In this document: in pieces, positions 32,880 to 43,033 of the stretch
How the letters are laid out: every line of letters begins with the position of its first letter
Position numbering within the stretch: position 1 is the first letter of the stretch
From: Synaphobranchus kaupii
Taxonomy: Eukaryota; Chordata; Actinopteri; Anguilliformes; Synaphobranchidae
DNA length: 64,000 nucleotides
NCBI GenBank assembly: GCA_029718625.1
Contig: CM056389.1
Location: 17,771,670-17,835,669, forward strand
Direction of reading: 5' to 3'
Notes under the pieces: model-generated
Databases searched by the model: none
Told to the model about the DNA's origin: nothing
Seen by the model: the letters and a program-made list of their open reading frames with translations, nothing else
Position numbers and translations under genes: made by a program

Positions 32880-35057
32880 TAGTATATCTTAATTATAGTG
32901 CTCTAACTTCACTTGAGCCTATTTAGAAAAATGGCGCGTGGTGCATATCAAACGCATGGAGAATACAGCTTGCCAAGTGTGCATTAACTGGAGTTCCGAA
33001 AGGTCTCGGCCTCTCATTAGTGGCCGGCAGGCTCTGATGTAGCACGGGGTCACTAAAAGGGGAGCGGCTGATAGTGTGCTTGCAGTCGACTACAGCTTTA
33101 ATCTCCCTGGATGACCTTTAGCTGTGAACTCTGTGGACAGAGGGCACCTCTCACTGGCTGCCCTTTGGACATGCTCTCTCATGATGAAAGATAACTGTCA
33201 CTTTGCCACATGCGTACGGTGCTAATAGCTGTATTGTTTTAGCATATTTTGTTTCTTGTTTAAAATATGTGAAACTGGCTAATTAAAAGCCAATCCCGTT
33301 TTCAAAACCATCCATTTCAATGCTCCGTTTGAATCTCTCGCTTGGGTTTGTGTCCATTCGCTCAGCGTGTTTTGAACGAAAGGATTTTCTTATCCCCGTC
33401 GACAGTGTCAGTGCCTAACCTAAAATTGGAACTGGTGGTGAGCCACTGGCCAAAGCAATCTCCTCCTCCTCCTGTTCATAAGAGCTCCCTTTTTCAAAGG
33501 AAGCACTGGGCTGCATCGCTTCCAACCTGGTTTCCTTTCAGCTTGTTTGTGTCCAAACATGTCAAACTTCACGATTCATCTCCCTCCCCTCTGAGACCTA
33601 CCCGCTGAGATCTGACCATCGATCCTCCAGGAATACGTCATGCAGAGTTCTTTCTGTGAGCTGCTAAATGTTAAGCAAAGCTCCTGGCAGCACAGGATCT
33701 GAAAGCCACAGCCAGTGTATCCTAAAATAAATGAAAGGCTTAGCCACTCTAAAATAAGGTTTGACTGAGTTTTTACAGCTCGGTACACGGTGCAGTGGTT
33801 GTTTGTTTAGATTTTTTTTTTTTTCCCCGTCTGAGCAACACAGATGGTGCTGGACCTAGAGCTAAGGCTGTATCCTCTCTCCCTGAGGCTATTGGTTCCC
33901 AACCCACAAATTTGCATAAGTGGGGGTGGGTCACATTTGGGGACAAAATCAAACCCATTTATTCTCTTGGGTTTGCAAAAGAACCCTAAAGTTCTGAGCA
34001 GTGGGTTTGGGTCTACTAATATTTTCCCTTTTCATTTCATATTTAAGGTCTTAGGCAGTGGTATTCACTCTTGGAATGCCACAAAGGCTACTGGTTTGTG
34101 TTTTCATCTTAAAATCTGTGATGCAAAAAATCCAGGTAAGTTAAGTTAACTGTGCAATCATCTACTTTAATTGGGTCATTTAAATGTTGAGTAATAGCAA
34201 AAAAAAACCTGGCACCCTGTGGCTTTCCAAGGACAAAAGTGAATGCAGCTGGTCTTATTCCCTCTTTTGCTGAGCCAGCAAGTTTAAAATGAAGGATATA
34301 CTACAGTTCTTAATGCTACATTTGCTACCGGCTCCATTGATTCATGTGGGTGTTAGGCGTTAAGAACAGGACTGGGATCCCAGGACTTCCCTGTTTCATT
34401 CATTAATTAATGTTTTCCTCAGAAGAATTGGTGTGGAAACCGATAAATTATTTTTAGTGTTCGTTCACGGTCATATTGTACCACTTATAATATTGCGTAC
34501 CGAGCCTAAAATAATGAACACCAGATTGTGTGTGAAAGATATTTCCCTGTGCACCTAAACCCTGTACCCTCACTGTGCCGTCCGGATCATGTGACTTTAA
34601 GGGAAACTTGAGGGCAGTGGAGGAGGAAGGGGACTGCTTTCAGACACAGCCGCACACACATTTATAACGTGCGTTTGTATGAAAAATGATTCCGTGACAA
34701 AATTGGGAACGGAGTGCTTTTGAATATCTTTCATCATGTTGAGAGCTGAAAATTATTAATTTGCAGAATATTATGAATACTAAAGATGTTTATATCACAA
34801 AACCCAGAATTTGAAGGATTTAGGCTTTTATGGGCCGGGTTGCATTTCTCTGAATATTAATGTCCTTAAATCAATAGAAATGCGTAGGTGTTAAACTGAA
34901 CCTCTGAACTGAAAGCTTTTCAGGGTGAAGAGAGAAAATAATTTGATGCAATTACATTCCAAGCCACAGGTTTTGTTTTTTCAAAGGCAGTACATTCAGA
35001 ATATCTACTGCTCACAGTTCTGTTTGTGCACAGTTTGTAAACGATGAATTAAACTCA
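32880..35057. other. intergenic; possible conserved non-coding segment
   Basis: No recognisable exon. The stretch at about 32990-33230 has balanced composition and no repeat signature, so it is a candidate for conserved non-coding DNA. Short open frames are not supported. Confidence 0.4.
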
Positions 35058-35443
35058 GATTTATATCATGGGCTCTGCTCTACAAATGGGGTTTCTCCGT
35101 AGGGTGGCAGGGCTTACTCTCCTGGACAGGGTGAGGAGCTCAGTCATCCGGGAGGATCTCGGAGTAGAGCCGCTGCTCATTGAGAGGAGTCAGTTGAGGT
35201 GGTTCAGACATCTGGTAAGGATGTCCCCTGGGCGTCTCCCTATGGAGGTGTACCAGGCACGTCCAGCGGGGAGAAGACCCCGGGGTAGACCCAGGGATTA
35301 TATCTCCCAGCTGGCCTGGGATCGTCTAGGGTTCCCCCGGGAGGAAGTTGCTGGGGTGAGGGATGTCTGGGCCACTTTGCTTGCCCTCTTGCCACCGCGA
35401 CCCTGACTTGAATCAAGCGGTTAGAAAATGGATGGATGGATGT
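35058..35443 (+). mobile_element. Rex3/RTE-like LINE, 5'-truncated 3' end
   Basis: The open frame 35068-35406 encodes the C-terminal end of an RTE-clade ORF2. It runs FLRRVAGLTLLDRVRSSVIR, then SQLRWFRHLVRMSPGRLPME, ARPAGRRPRGRPRDYISQLA, WDRLGFPREEVAGVRDVWAT and a final LLPPRP before the stop. These motifs and the ending are typical of the Rex3 family in fish. The 3' tail is GGATGGATGGATG just after the stop. The 5' part, including the catalytic core, is absent. This frame has no start of its own. Confidence 0.88.
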
Positions 35444-35464
35444 GGTAACAAGACCAGCTTTTGG

Positions 35465-35806
35465 TGGGCAGCATGTGGTGCACTGTCGCCTCGCAAGAAA
35501 GAGGTTCTGGGTTCAAATCCCGGTCCTGGTCCTCTCTGCGTTGGGTTTGCATGTTCTCCCTGTGTTTGCGTGGGTTTCCTCCTGGCACTCCGGTTTCCTC
35601 CCACAACAAAAGACATGTATGTCAGGTTAGGTAAACTCCTGCCATTGTCCTTGACCAAGGCACTAGCCTCAGAACTGGAGTTGGTCCCCGGGTGCTGCAC
35701 TGTGGCTGCCCACTGCTTCTAAATAGTTAAGATGGGTCAAATGCAGAGGACAAATTAGGACAAATTACCCCACGGGGTCAATAAAGTATAACTTAATTCT
35801 TCTTCT
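35465..35806 (+). mobile_element. tRNA-derived SINE (second subtype)
   Basis: The head GGGCAGCATGTGGTGCACTG has an intact B-box GGTTCAAATCC at 35510-35520, and a body shared with 29962 (TTTGCATGTTCTCCCTGTGT, CTCCGGTTTCCTCCCACAAC). The 3' part is different: CTGCACTGTGGCTGCCCACT and a tail ATAAAGTATAACTTAATTCT. It starts about 20 bp after the Rex3-like tail. Confidence 0.85.
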
Positions 35807-37353
35807 ACCAACTACACCATTTACGTAGCATGTCCTTTTAAAGGCAGTCACCAATCCACATGTATAAGGTGTAAGACAGGATTCGACACCCCAGAGCACC
35901 CAAAGAGAACACAATACCGGGAAGTGGCAATCAGGTCACGCTTCTGGTGCCAGGATGTTTGCTGAGACCATCTGGCCTAAGGTTTACGGTGTCCGAGAAT
36001 GTCCTAGGATTTTATGATCCTGGAGAGACTCTGATCTGTTTGAAACTCCCGCGCACGGACAATGCAAGACTGCCCCCGCCTGACGTCACTGAGACAGGCC
36101 ACATCCTTTTCATTCAAATCACAGCATGGTATAACAGTACAGACTGCGTTGGTCTTCCTAAAGCTTAAAAACCTTAAAATGTGATGAATATTTATGCTAC
36201 ATTGTACAGTATATACTGGAAATAGTCCTGACACTAGAACATACATTGTACACTCTTTTTCCAGAGGAACAAGTATATATTGTTCAGTTTCTCAGTGTTA
36301 CATGAATAAATACACACAGTTAATGTACCTGACTGAACAGGGGAAACTAGGGTATAATGTAATGTTCTTCAACAGGAATCCTGGGACTGTTTGTGGCATT
36401 AATGTTAATCACATTTGAAAACTATGCAGAGATGGGATTCTCATGACAACACGAATGTAGACCTATTCATGTGTGATATCGTTTTGATGGTCTCGGTGTG
36501 TGTGGTGGCTAGGCTATACCTTATGAAGTGGCCTCCTCCGCAACCTCTGAGATAAATGGAGACATCTAGTCAGCCGTGAGTGGTGTACATAAACGGCCGT
36601 ATGTAGCACCCGGTGGAACCGGCGCATCCAGTTCAGAGAACAGGCTCAAGAGTACGAGAGTACCTTAACAAATCAATTATAAATTCTACCTTTGAAATTA
36701 TATACTAATAATTCAATTGGAGTCAGATATCTACGAGTATGGAATCAGCGTTGGTAGCTGACCGTTAATATAATATACACAGGCTGCCTTTTTGGGTAAG
36801 CTGGAGTCAGCCTGCAGACCAGACTAGAGCGGGAGGCAAAGTGGTACTATTGTCTCTGACACGTGGTCAATTACTAGCTGATCCCGCAAATTTAAAGAAG
36901 CAGTCTCAACATTTCAAAACTCTTACCTTTTCCCACAGCAACAGCGGAACATATCACGCTTAAACCTTCGCTCCGGGCTATTCCCTCATTGGTCTAGCTG
37001 CGAGGGATTTACAAAGGTATGGTGGAATACATTCATCATACAATGCAGCCAATATGTCATTATCTAATGTGACAAATCTCATACTGTGACAAATCTCATA
37101 CTGTATGGATCCCAGCATGCTCCTGGCCCATTTTGCACCTGTGTCCATTTCCTCTCGTGCTGAGGCTTGCTGTTCCATGAACACCTTCACAAAAACTCAT
37201 TATTGCCTCAGGGAAAAACAGTCCGAATATGATCACCTCTTCCTTTTAACCCAAAACGCCTTCAATCAAATGAACCAAGAGGCAGGTGGTTTTATTAATA
37301 GACGTCTGGAAGACGTCAAAGCTGCGATCCATTAGAAGGGCCTATGTCCTAGG
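35807..37353. other. intergenic, no gene recognised
   Basis: No recognisable gene or repeat except small local duplications (ATCTCATACTGT near 37075-37103). Confidence 0.5.
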
Positions 37354-37542
37354 TATTCAAATCACGGTCATCGAGGTCAGAGAACTGCTGGTTTTCCACC
37401 CTCCCTTTACCTGGGAGTCAGGTGTGAAGACAGTCTGGCCAATCAGTAGCACTAATTGCTTAGTTAAAAACCAGGGCCGGATTTGGATTCGCGGTCCAGA
37501 TTTTAATATCCATGGCTTATGTTGTTGCCACACACAATGTTA
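37354..37542 (+). repeat. dispersed repeat, copy B
   Basis: Same element and orientation as 2915-3120. It is slightly shorter, lacking the ACCCGGGGGAGAAG block of copy A. Confidence 0.85.
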
Positions 37543-38351
37543 AAACCACAGATGAATGTAGGTAAGGTAGCTGATCATACTCCGCTGCTCTCATTCCCTT
37601 TATTCTGTTTAAGCTAGTACAACGGACATGGGCAGAATGTAAACCTACCTATCAGTGGGAGACCTGTCTACAAAGAAATGTATAATGTTGGCAGAGTAGA
37701 TGTAAATTGTATTCATACTTGCCCACAAGCAGGTGTTGAGTCTTGAAAGCGATTTCAGGTAATCAGATTTACATTATTTTTAGACAGATTTGCATTTATT
37801 CTTTGTACTTAACCTCACTTATGCAGGCATACATGTATATTTAATAGGGGGAATGGATGCTAAATAATTCCATATGTAAAGGCCAATCCATTGTCATTAG
37901 TATTTTGTTTGTGTTGTAGGGTTCATGTTGAGTGATTTAATGCAATGTCTATGGTCTTTGTAATGTCAATATAGGTATTTATTTGTCCATTTACAATGGT
38001 CCTGATTACACGAAAGGACCTGTCTGTACTTGAGAGGATTTCATGTGGATGGTAAGAGGTTAGTAATTATTACTTAATGCAGTTGTTTCTTCACTTAGGT
38101 TGGTATGGCAATGCTTGCTCTTGCATTGAAGCATGTTAGTTATCATGGTAATAAGCCAGATGATTGGTAATGCTGATAAATACATACATAACACATTCCT
38201 CAAGTTACAGTTTTGCTTGTGCAATTCATGCAGTGAAAAAACCTTGACAAGTAAAAGTGTAATTTACTTAGCAATGGTTCATGTCTTCAGTATGATGTGT
38301 GAATTGAGAAAATAGAAAATTAGTATTACATGTGAAGACCCAGCCCCCTGA
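37543..38351. other. intergenic, no gene recognised
   Basis: AT-rich, no recognisable gene or repeat. Confidence 0.5.
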
Positions 38352-38660
38352 ACTTACCTGTCCCACGTGAGTAAACCATATCGCTGCACTTACCTGTCCC
38401 TGTCCCACGTGAGTAACCATATCGCTGCACTTACCTGTCCCCTGTCCTACGTGAGTAAACCATATCGCTGCACTTACCTGTCCCCTGTCCCACGTGAGTA
38501 ACCATATCGCTGCACTTACCTGTCCCCTGTCCCCACGTGAGTAACCATATCGCTGCACTTACCTGTCCCCTGTCCCACGTGAGTAACCATATCGCTGCAC
38601 TTACCTGTCCCCTGTCCCACGTGAGTAACCATATCGCTGCACTTACCTGTCCCCTGTCAG
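38352..38660. repeat. 42-bp tandem repeat carrying CACGTG E-boxes, about 7 copies
   Basis: Units of CACTTACCTGTCCCCTGTCC plus CACGTGAGTAACCATATCGC plus TG. CACGTG is at 38364, 38406, 38491, 38534, 38576 and 38618. One unit (near 38448) has TACGTG instead. 42 is divisible by 3, so frames stay open across parts of it; these are by-products. Confidence 0.95.
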
Positions 38661-40899
38661 ACATGACAAATCGGCCCTCTTGTTCTCACCTGTCCCATGC
38701 CAGGAACCAGCTGCTCTGTATTCCCTCATGGAGCTAACCTGCATAAAAAAGACCTGTCACCTCACCTTCAGGCCCCCATCGACCTGGCTTGAGCCCCTTT
38801 TAGAGTCTGCTCTTTTTTCTTTCTTAATTTTTTCCCTATTTTTAAAAATTGTCGTTTTCTGTGTGGTCCTTTCCCCAAGCTGGGCCACGTGTATAAAACT
38901 CTGAACTAAATAATGCGTAAAAGAACGCTCAGGGAGAAATCTGCTTTCATAAAGTTTCGCATTTTCTCCCTCTGCCTTTTGGCCACGGTGTCGCCATATC
39001 ACACCGACTCTAAGCATTGCGTACGTACGGTGTACAGCGTGTGCAGAGGTATGCAGGTTCTCTCATTCTATACATCTGTGTTTTCTGAATATACATGTAT
39101 ACATGTGGCCCCTGGTCTTGGCTGGGTCTTGGCTTTAACCCCCCCCTCTCTTCTTAGCCATCTTGCATTTGCACAGTATCTCTGAGTGCAGTGTGCTCAG
39201 TCTCTATGCTCATGGTGTTGTACACACTGCTCCACTAAGAGAGTCAGTCTGTGTGACCTGCCCTTGTTTTGACATGTTACAGGTCTGCTAATAGCTATGC
39301 ACGGCAATGAACGAAAAAGCACAAATCACCCACTTTTCCACCTGAATAGAGTGTACTGAGGCAGTAAAGTTCAAATGTCTGTACAAAGCCCTTCCTTTCT
39401 CAAATACGCAAGCACACGTACACAGATACGTGCACAGAGAGGCACACACATACGTGCACACCCACCCACCCACCCACCCACAGGTCATCTCACATGGAAG
39501 GCAAACCCAGAGGACACTGAAGCCTAATTAAATAAATGCACTTTTTAAAGCCTGCTTTCAGCACAGTTGTTTTTTGGACTGTTGTACAAAACGGGTTGGG
39601 AAAGATGCTTTCAAACCCTATCAACCTTCACATTCGAGCATTCCTGGAAAAAAGCTGCCCAGAACCATCCACATTTAGTAACACATAACTATAATGCATA
39701 CCTTTGATGAGAAACGTATGTACTTATAAAGTATGTTATGACATACTTTATCATGCCATTCCATCAACCAACTATTTCTAAATCTAAATATATTAGTTGG
39801 ATTTCACATCAGATCCCTTCCAGTTCACCCAGAATTCAGGTTCAGGAAAGAAATGCAGTGCAGAAGTTAGAGAAAGACTCTGAGATTTTTTTGTAAAGAA
39901 AGATTGTGAGAGTTCAAATGTACAAGTAAAATTTAAAAAGTGATTTCCATCCCAAAAAGAACACTCATGTTGCTGAGAGATTTCTCCCCTTTTCAAATGT
40001 AATTTAATCATCTGCATTGACTGATGAATTGCTCAGTAAGATGTCACCTAAGGTGCAGACACACAGCTAAGATATGTGTTAAACCTAGAAGGTCTTCAGG
40101 CAGTTGATCCAACTTTTTGAAGGTCATATTAACTTGGATCAGAATAGACTTGCTAAATGCTCTTTAGCCTGAAAACTTGCATAATTACATTTTGCACAAC
40201 TACGTACATGTATTCACAGGCAATGCTGACACAGCATAGTACTTGAATAAATCAACCTGAAATCATTGCAATGGTGCGGTCTCAGTGGATCTTAGTGCAA
40301 TAATATTGTAATAAATAATTATTGTAATAAAGTATTATGTTATTCACATGAGTGCATTGGCAAGACTTGGGGGGGGGGGGGGGGGGGGGTATCGTTTTCA
40401 ATCTACGATATTAACATTAGTTATTTATATAATCTGATGAACATTGCTGTATTCTTTCTCCTTGCATGAGCTGATTAAGACTGTTGAGAGATCATGCATT
40501 TACAAGCTGGCTATTTTACGGACCAAATGTGCTGCTAGCAAAGACAGTGTGGAGCTATGCAGCACAGTCAAGTTTGTGTTTTAGACTGGGATAAAATGCA
40601 TATTTGAAATAATTTCAGCTGCTGCAAGAATTTGAAGAACACTCCTGAAAATCCTTGAGACTTTTAAAGCAAATATTACTTCCGAAATCTTGCAATTCAT
40701 ATGAATGAAGCATTTTGACCTGCATACTTGTGGAAATAGTATTTACAAATGCCGATAATCTGTGAAACTGCTTCCATGACAGCATTGCACTCTAGTTATG
40801 TGGGGGTATTGAATCAAGCTTATTGACAACTTTAAATGTGTTTTTTGTCTCAACCAAAATGACCAAAAATATATTCATGTTTATTTTTTATGACACAGT
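38661..40899. other. intergenic with simple repeats
   Basis: CA-rich and CACC-rich stretches at about 39410-39481, and a 21-G homopolymer at 40369-40389. No recognisable gene; open frames are up to 90 codons. Confidence 0.5.
40369..40389. repeat. G homopolymer, 21 bp
   Basis: Uninterrupted 21 G on the plus strand. Confidence 0.95.
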
Positions 40900-41160
40900 G
40901 GGCCCTTTTAACAGTCAAGGCGCAATTGTCAAACGCTAGCGGTAATTCAAGGCGCTGGCAAATTAGGGTGTGTCTAACTCAATTTCGGTAATTTCATCGC
41001 AACAGTAGTTGCAGTGAAACCACATTGCAGCCGTAAAAGAGGCTGGTTCGATAGGAATAAATTAAGTAGCTACGGGTGTGATGGGGGGTTTGGGTTCATT
41101 ACTGCCAATCAGATCACCCCGTTTCTTTCCCTTAAACAACAGTGAGTTAGCGCAACAGCC
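40900..41160 (+). mobile_element. Harbinger-like element, left-end fragment
   Basis: Begins GGGCCCTTTTAACAGTCAAG. It shares the order of motifs with the element at 6488: an AACGC-rich start, GGTGTGTCT or GGGCGTGTC, GGTAATTTCATCGC or GGTAATTTCATGAC, then AGGCTGG. The right end was not found, so the element is truncated or interrupted. Boundary on the right is approximate. Confidence 0.5.
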
Positions 41161-41510
41161 AACTGCTAATTACGTCTTGGCTTTATGAGAACTATAACTC
41201 GTGCCATCAAAACAAAGGTGAGACTGAATAGTGTTAATTTCCATATTTATTTCCCCCTCAAACAAAATATATTCTCCATTTATATGTCAGTGCTTCTTTG
41301 TTTTTTTGCTGTCAATTTTTGTTTACTAGATCTATTTAAAATAAACAAGCAAAAAAACCACTTCAACTAAGTTTTATTAATTTCAGACATGCACTTAATA
41401 AGATGAATGTACACTTACTAGAGAAACAACACCGCAGCCAACCAGTCCCTGCTCTCTTACGCATTTTTTGCATCCATTTATACAACTGGGCATACAGTAC
41501 ACTGAAGTAA
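41161..41510. other. short intergenic segment
   Basis: AT-rich, nothing recognised apart from proximity to the hairpin MITE. Confidence 0.5.
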
Positions 41511-41730
41511 AAGCCCATCCACACCAAGAAGGATAACTATAACGATAACTACAAATATATCGTTTTAAAAATCGTTCTAACTCAAGTGGATGGCGGAGTC
41601 CACACCACAACCATCCCGATAACGACAGCTGTAGTGCTTGCTGCCACTGTTTACAGGACGTTATCGTCCATCCGTGTGGATGCTCATTTCGTTATCGTTA
41701 TAGTTATCATTCTTGGTGTGGACGGGCCTT
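41511..41730. mobile_element. 220-bp hairpin MITE
   Basis: The left arm 41511-41550 (CCACACCAAGAAGGATAACT then ATAACGATAAC) and the right arm 41690-41730 are reverse complements with few mismatches. The centre has further ATAACGA/TCGTTAT symmetry. Right flank reads TTAA and left flank GTAA, so a TTAA target is possible but not proven. Non-coding. Confidence 0.8.
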
Positions 41731-41825
41731 AATTCAAGTACCTTGCTCAAGGGTACAACGGCATCGTCCTAGCTGCAAATTGAACCTAGGTAAAAAACCC
41801 AATTCCATCATACTACACTGCCGCC
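41731..41825 (-). mobile_element. SINE 5'-part fragment
   Basis: Reverse complement of the 5' part of the 17789-type SINE. GGCGGCAGTGTAGTATGATG lies at the high-coordinate end and CCCTTGAGCAAGGTACTTGA at the low end. The 3' part is absent, and the sequence abuts the hairpin MITE. Confidence 0.8.
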
Positions 41826-42326
41826 TCCATGTTACAGCACGCCACATAGAATACACTGACTTTCTGAGGGCTACATTGTAATATACCGCCCGACCAAAGG
41901 TTAGCTCAATCATTGACCTAGCCCTGCCAAACGCATAAGTAAAAGAAAGTTGCCAGTGTGTTCTGGGCTCAATGTATGGAATAAGTAGCCACAATTCTAA
42001 TGGATAGCCACCGTTGATCCCCTAACAGCCACAGTAAATGTGCTGCCTGTAAATGCACTCTCTGTAGTGCCACCTCATACGGTCACCCACTATGTACTCC
42101 ATTTTACTGCAGTGGCAGTTAAAAAATGAACATTACAAGAACCGGTGCACCCGCACACATTAAGTGAATGCGTATCTCGCACTGTTCGATGGGTGTAGAC
42201 GAGTCGGTCTCGCACATTCCTTGTGTCTCTCATTCACTTCAACAAAAATACAGTTGCAAGGCCTAAATAGCTGACACTGGTGACTGGGCTGTACAACTGA
42301 ACACAGCTTGCATATCAAATAGACAA

Positions 42327-42392
42327 ATTACATTACATTACATTTATTTAGCAGACGCTTTTATCCAAAGCGACGTACAGTAAGTGCGTACA
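42327..42392 (-). mobile_element. L2-like LINE 3'-tail fragment
   Basis: Minus-strand sequence ends in AAAAGCGTCTGCTAAATAAA followed by TGTAATGTAATGTAA, the same tail as at 13908 and 54629. It is a very short 5'-truncated copy of about 66 bp. Confidence 0.8.
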
Positions 42393-42476
42393 GATTGAAA
42401 TAAACAAAATATTTCTTGCAACTTAAGGCAAAATAATGTTATTTATGTTATTAATCAAAATTAGAATGCAGGTAGC

Positions 42477-43033
42477 CTAATGAACTTCGGATGAAGCTTG
42501 AACATGAGATCATTGCATAATCAAACAAAATTTGTTAAACAAGCAGGCTAATTTGGCGTTTTCTAAGGTGAGACGGAAGCAATTGGTCGCTTATTCTCAG
42601 CTGTTGCAGGTGCTTTTAACGAAATTTAACCGCATATATTTTGTAAACAGCACTGTCAGGAATTACCGGGAACTCATAATGGTTAGCCCGAATAATATTG
42701 ATCATAGGCAACTATTGATCCATATAGCCTATTCCTTGATCGCACTAAACACGCACGAGCATGTCTGTTTCGCCATCATAAGCAATCCGCCAAGGTGGAA
42801 AAGCAGGCTTTTAAAGGGAATGGGATATAACATTTTGATTGGTTTATTGCATGTCACGCCCAATACACACCTATAATTAATGAAGAGACTAGGTTCAGCC
42901 CAGTTGCACCTTGTGCTGTGCTTAGCGCCCAAAAAACACGCCGTTAAAATAGCAAAAGTGGACTTGGACACGCCCTAAATGGACTTAGCGCTATGCGCTT
43001 AGACCAAGCGCCGAGATCGCCAAGATAGGGCCC
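42477..43033 (+). mobile_element. non-autonomous DNA element, right part
   Basis: Ends in CGCCGAGATCGCCAAGATAG followed by GGCCC at 43033, a terminal style (GGGCCCTAT in reverse) common in fish Harbinger- or hAT-like MITEs. The stretch 42485-42885 is repeated in inverted orientation at 50891-51285. A 114-codon frame (42532-42876) crosses it. Part of that frame is also readable in the other copy (ISNPPRWKSR, LLHVTP), but this reflects nucleotide similarity. No domain was recognised. Confidence 0.6.
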
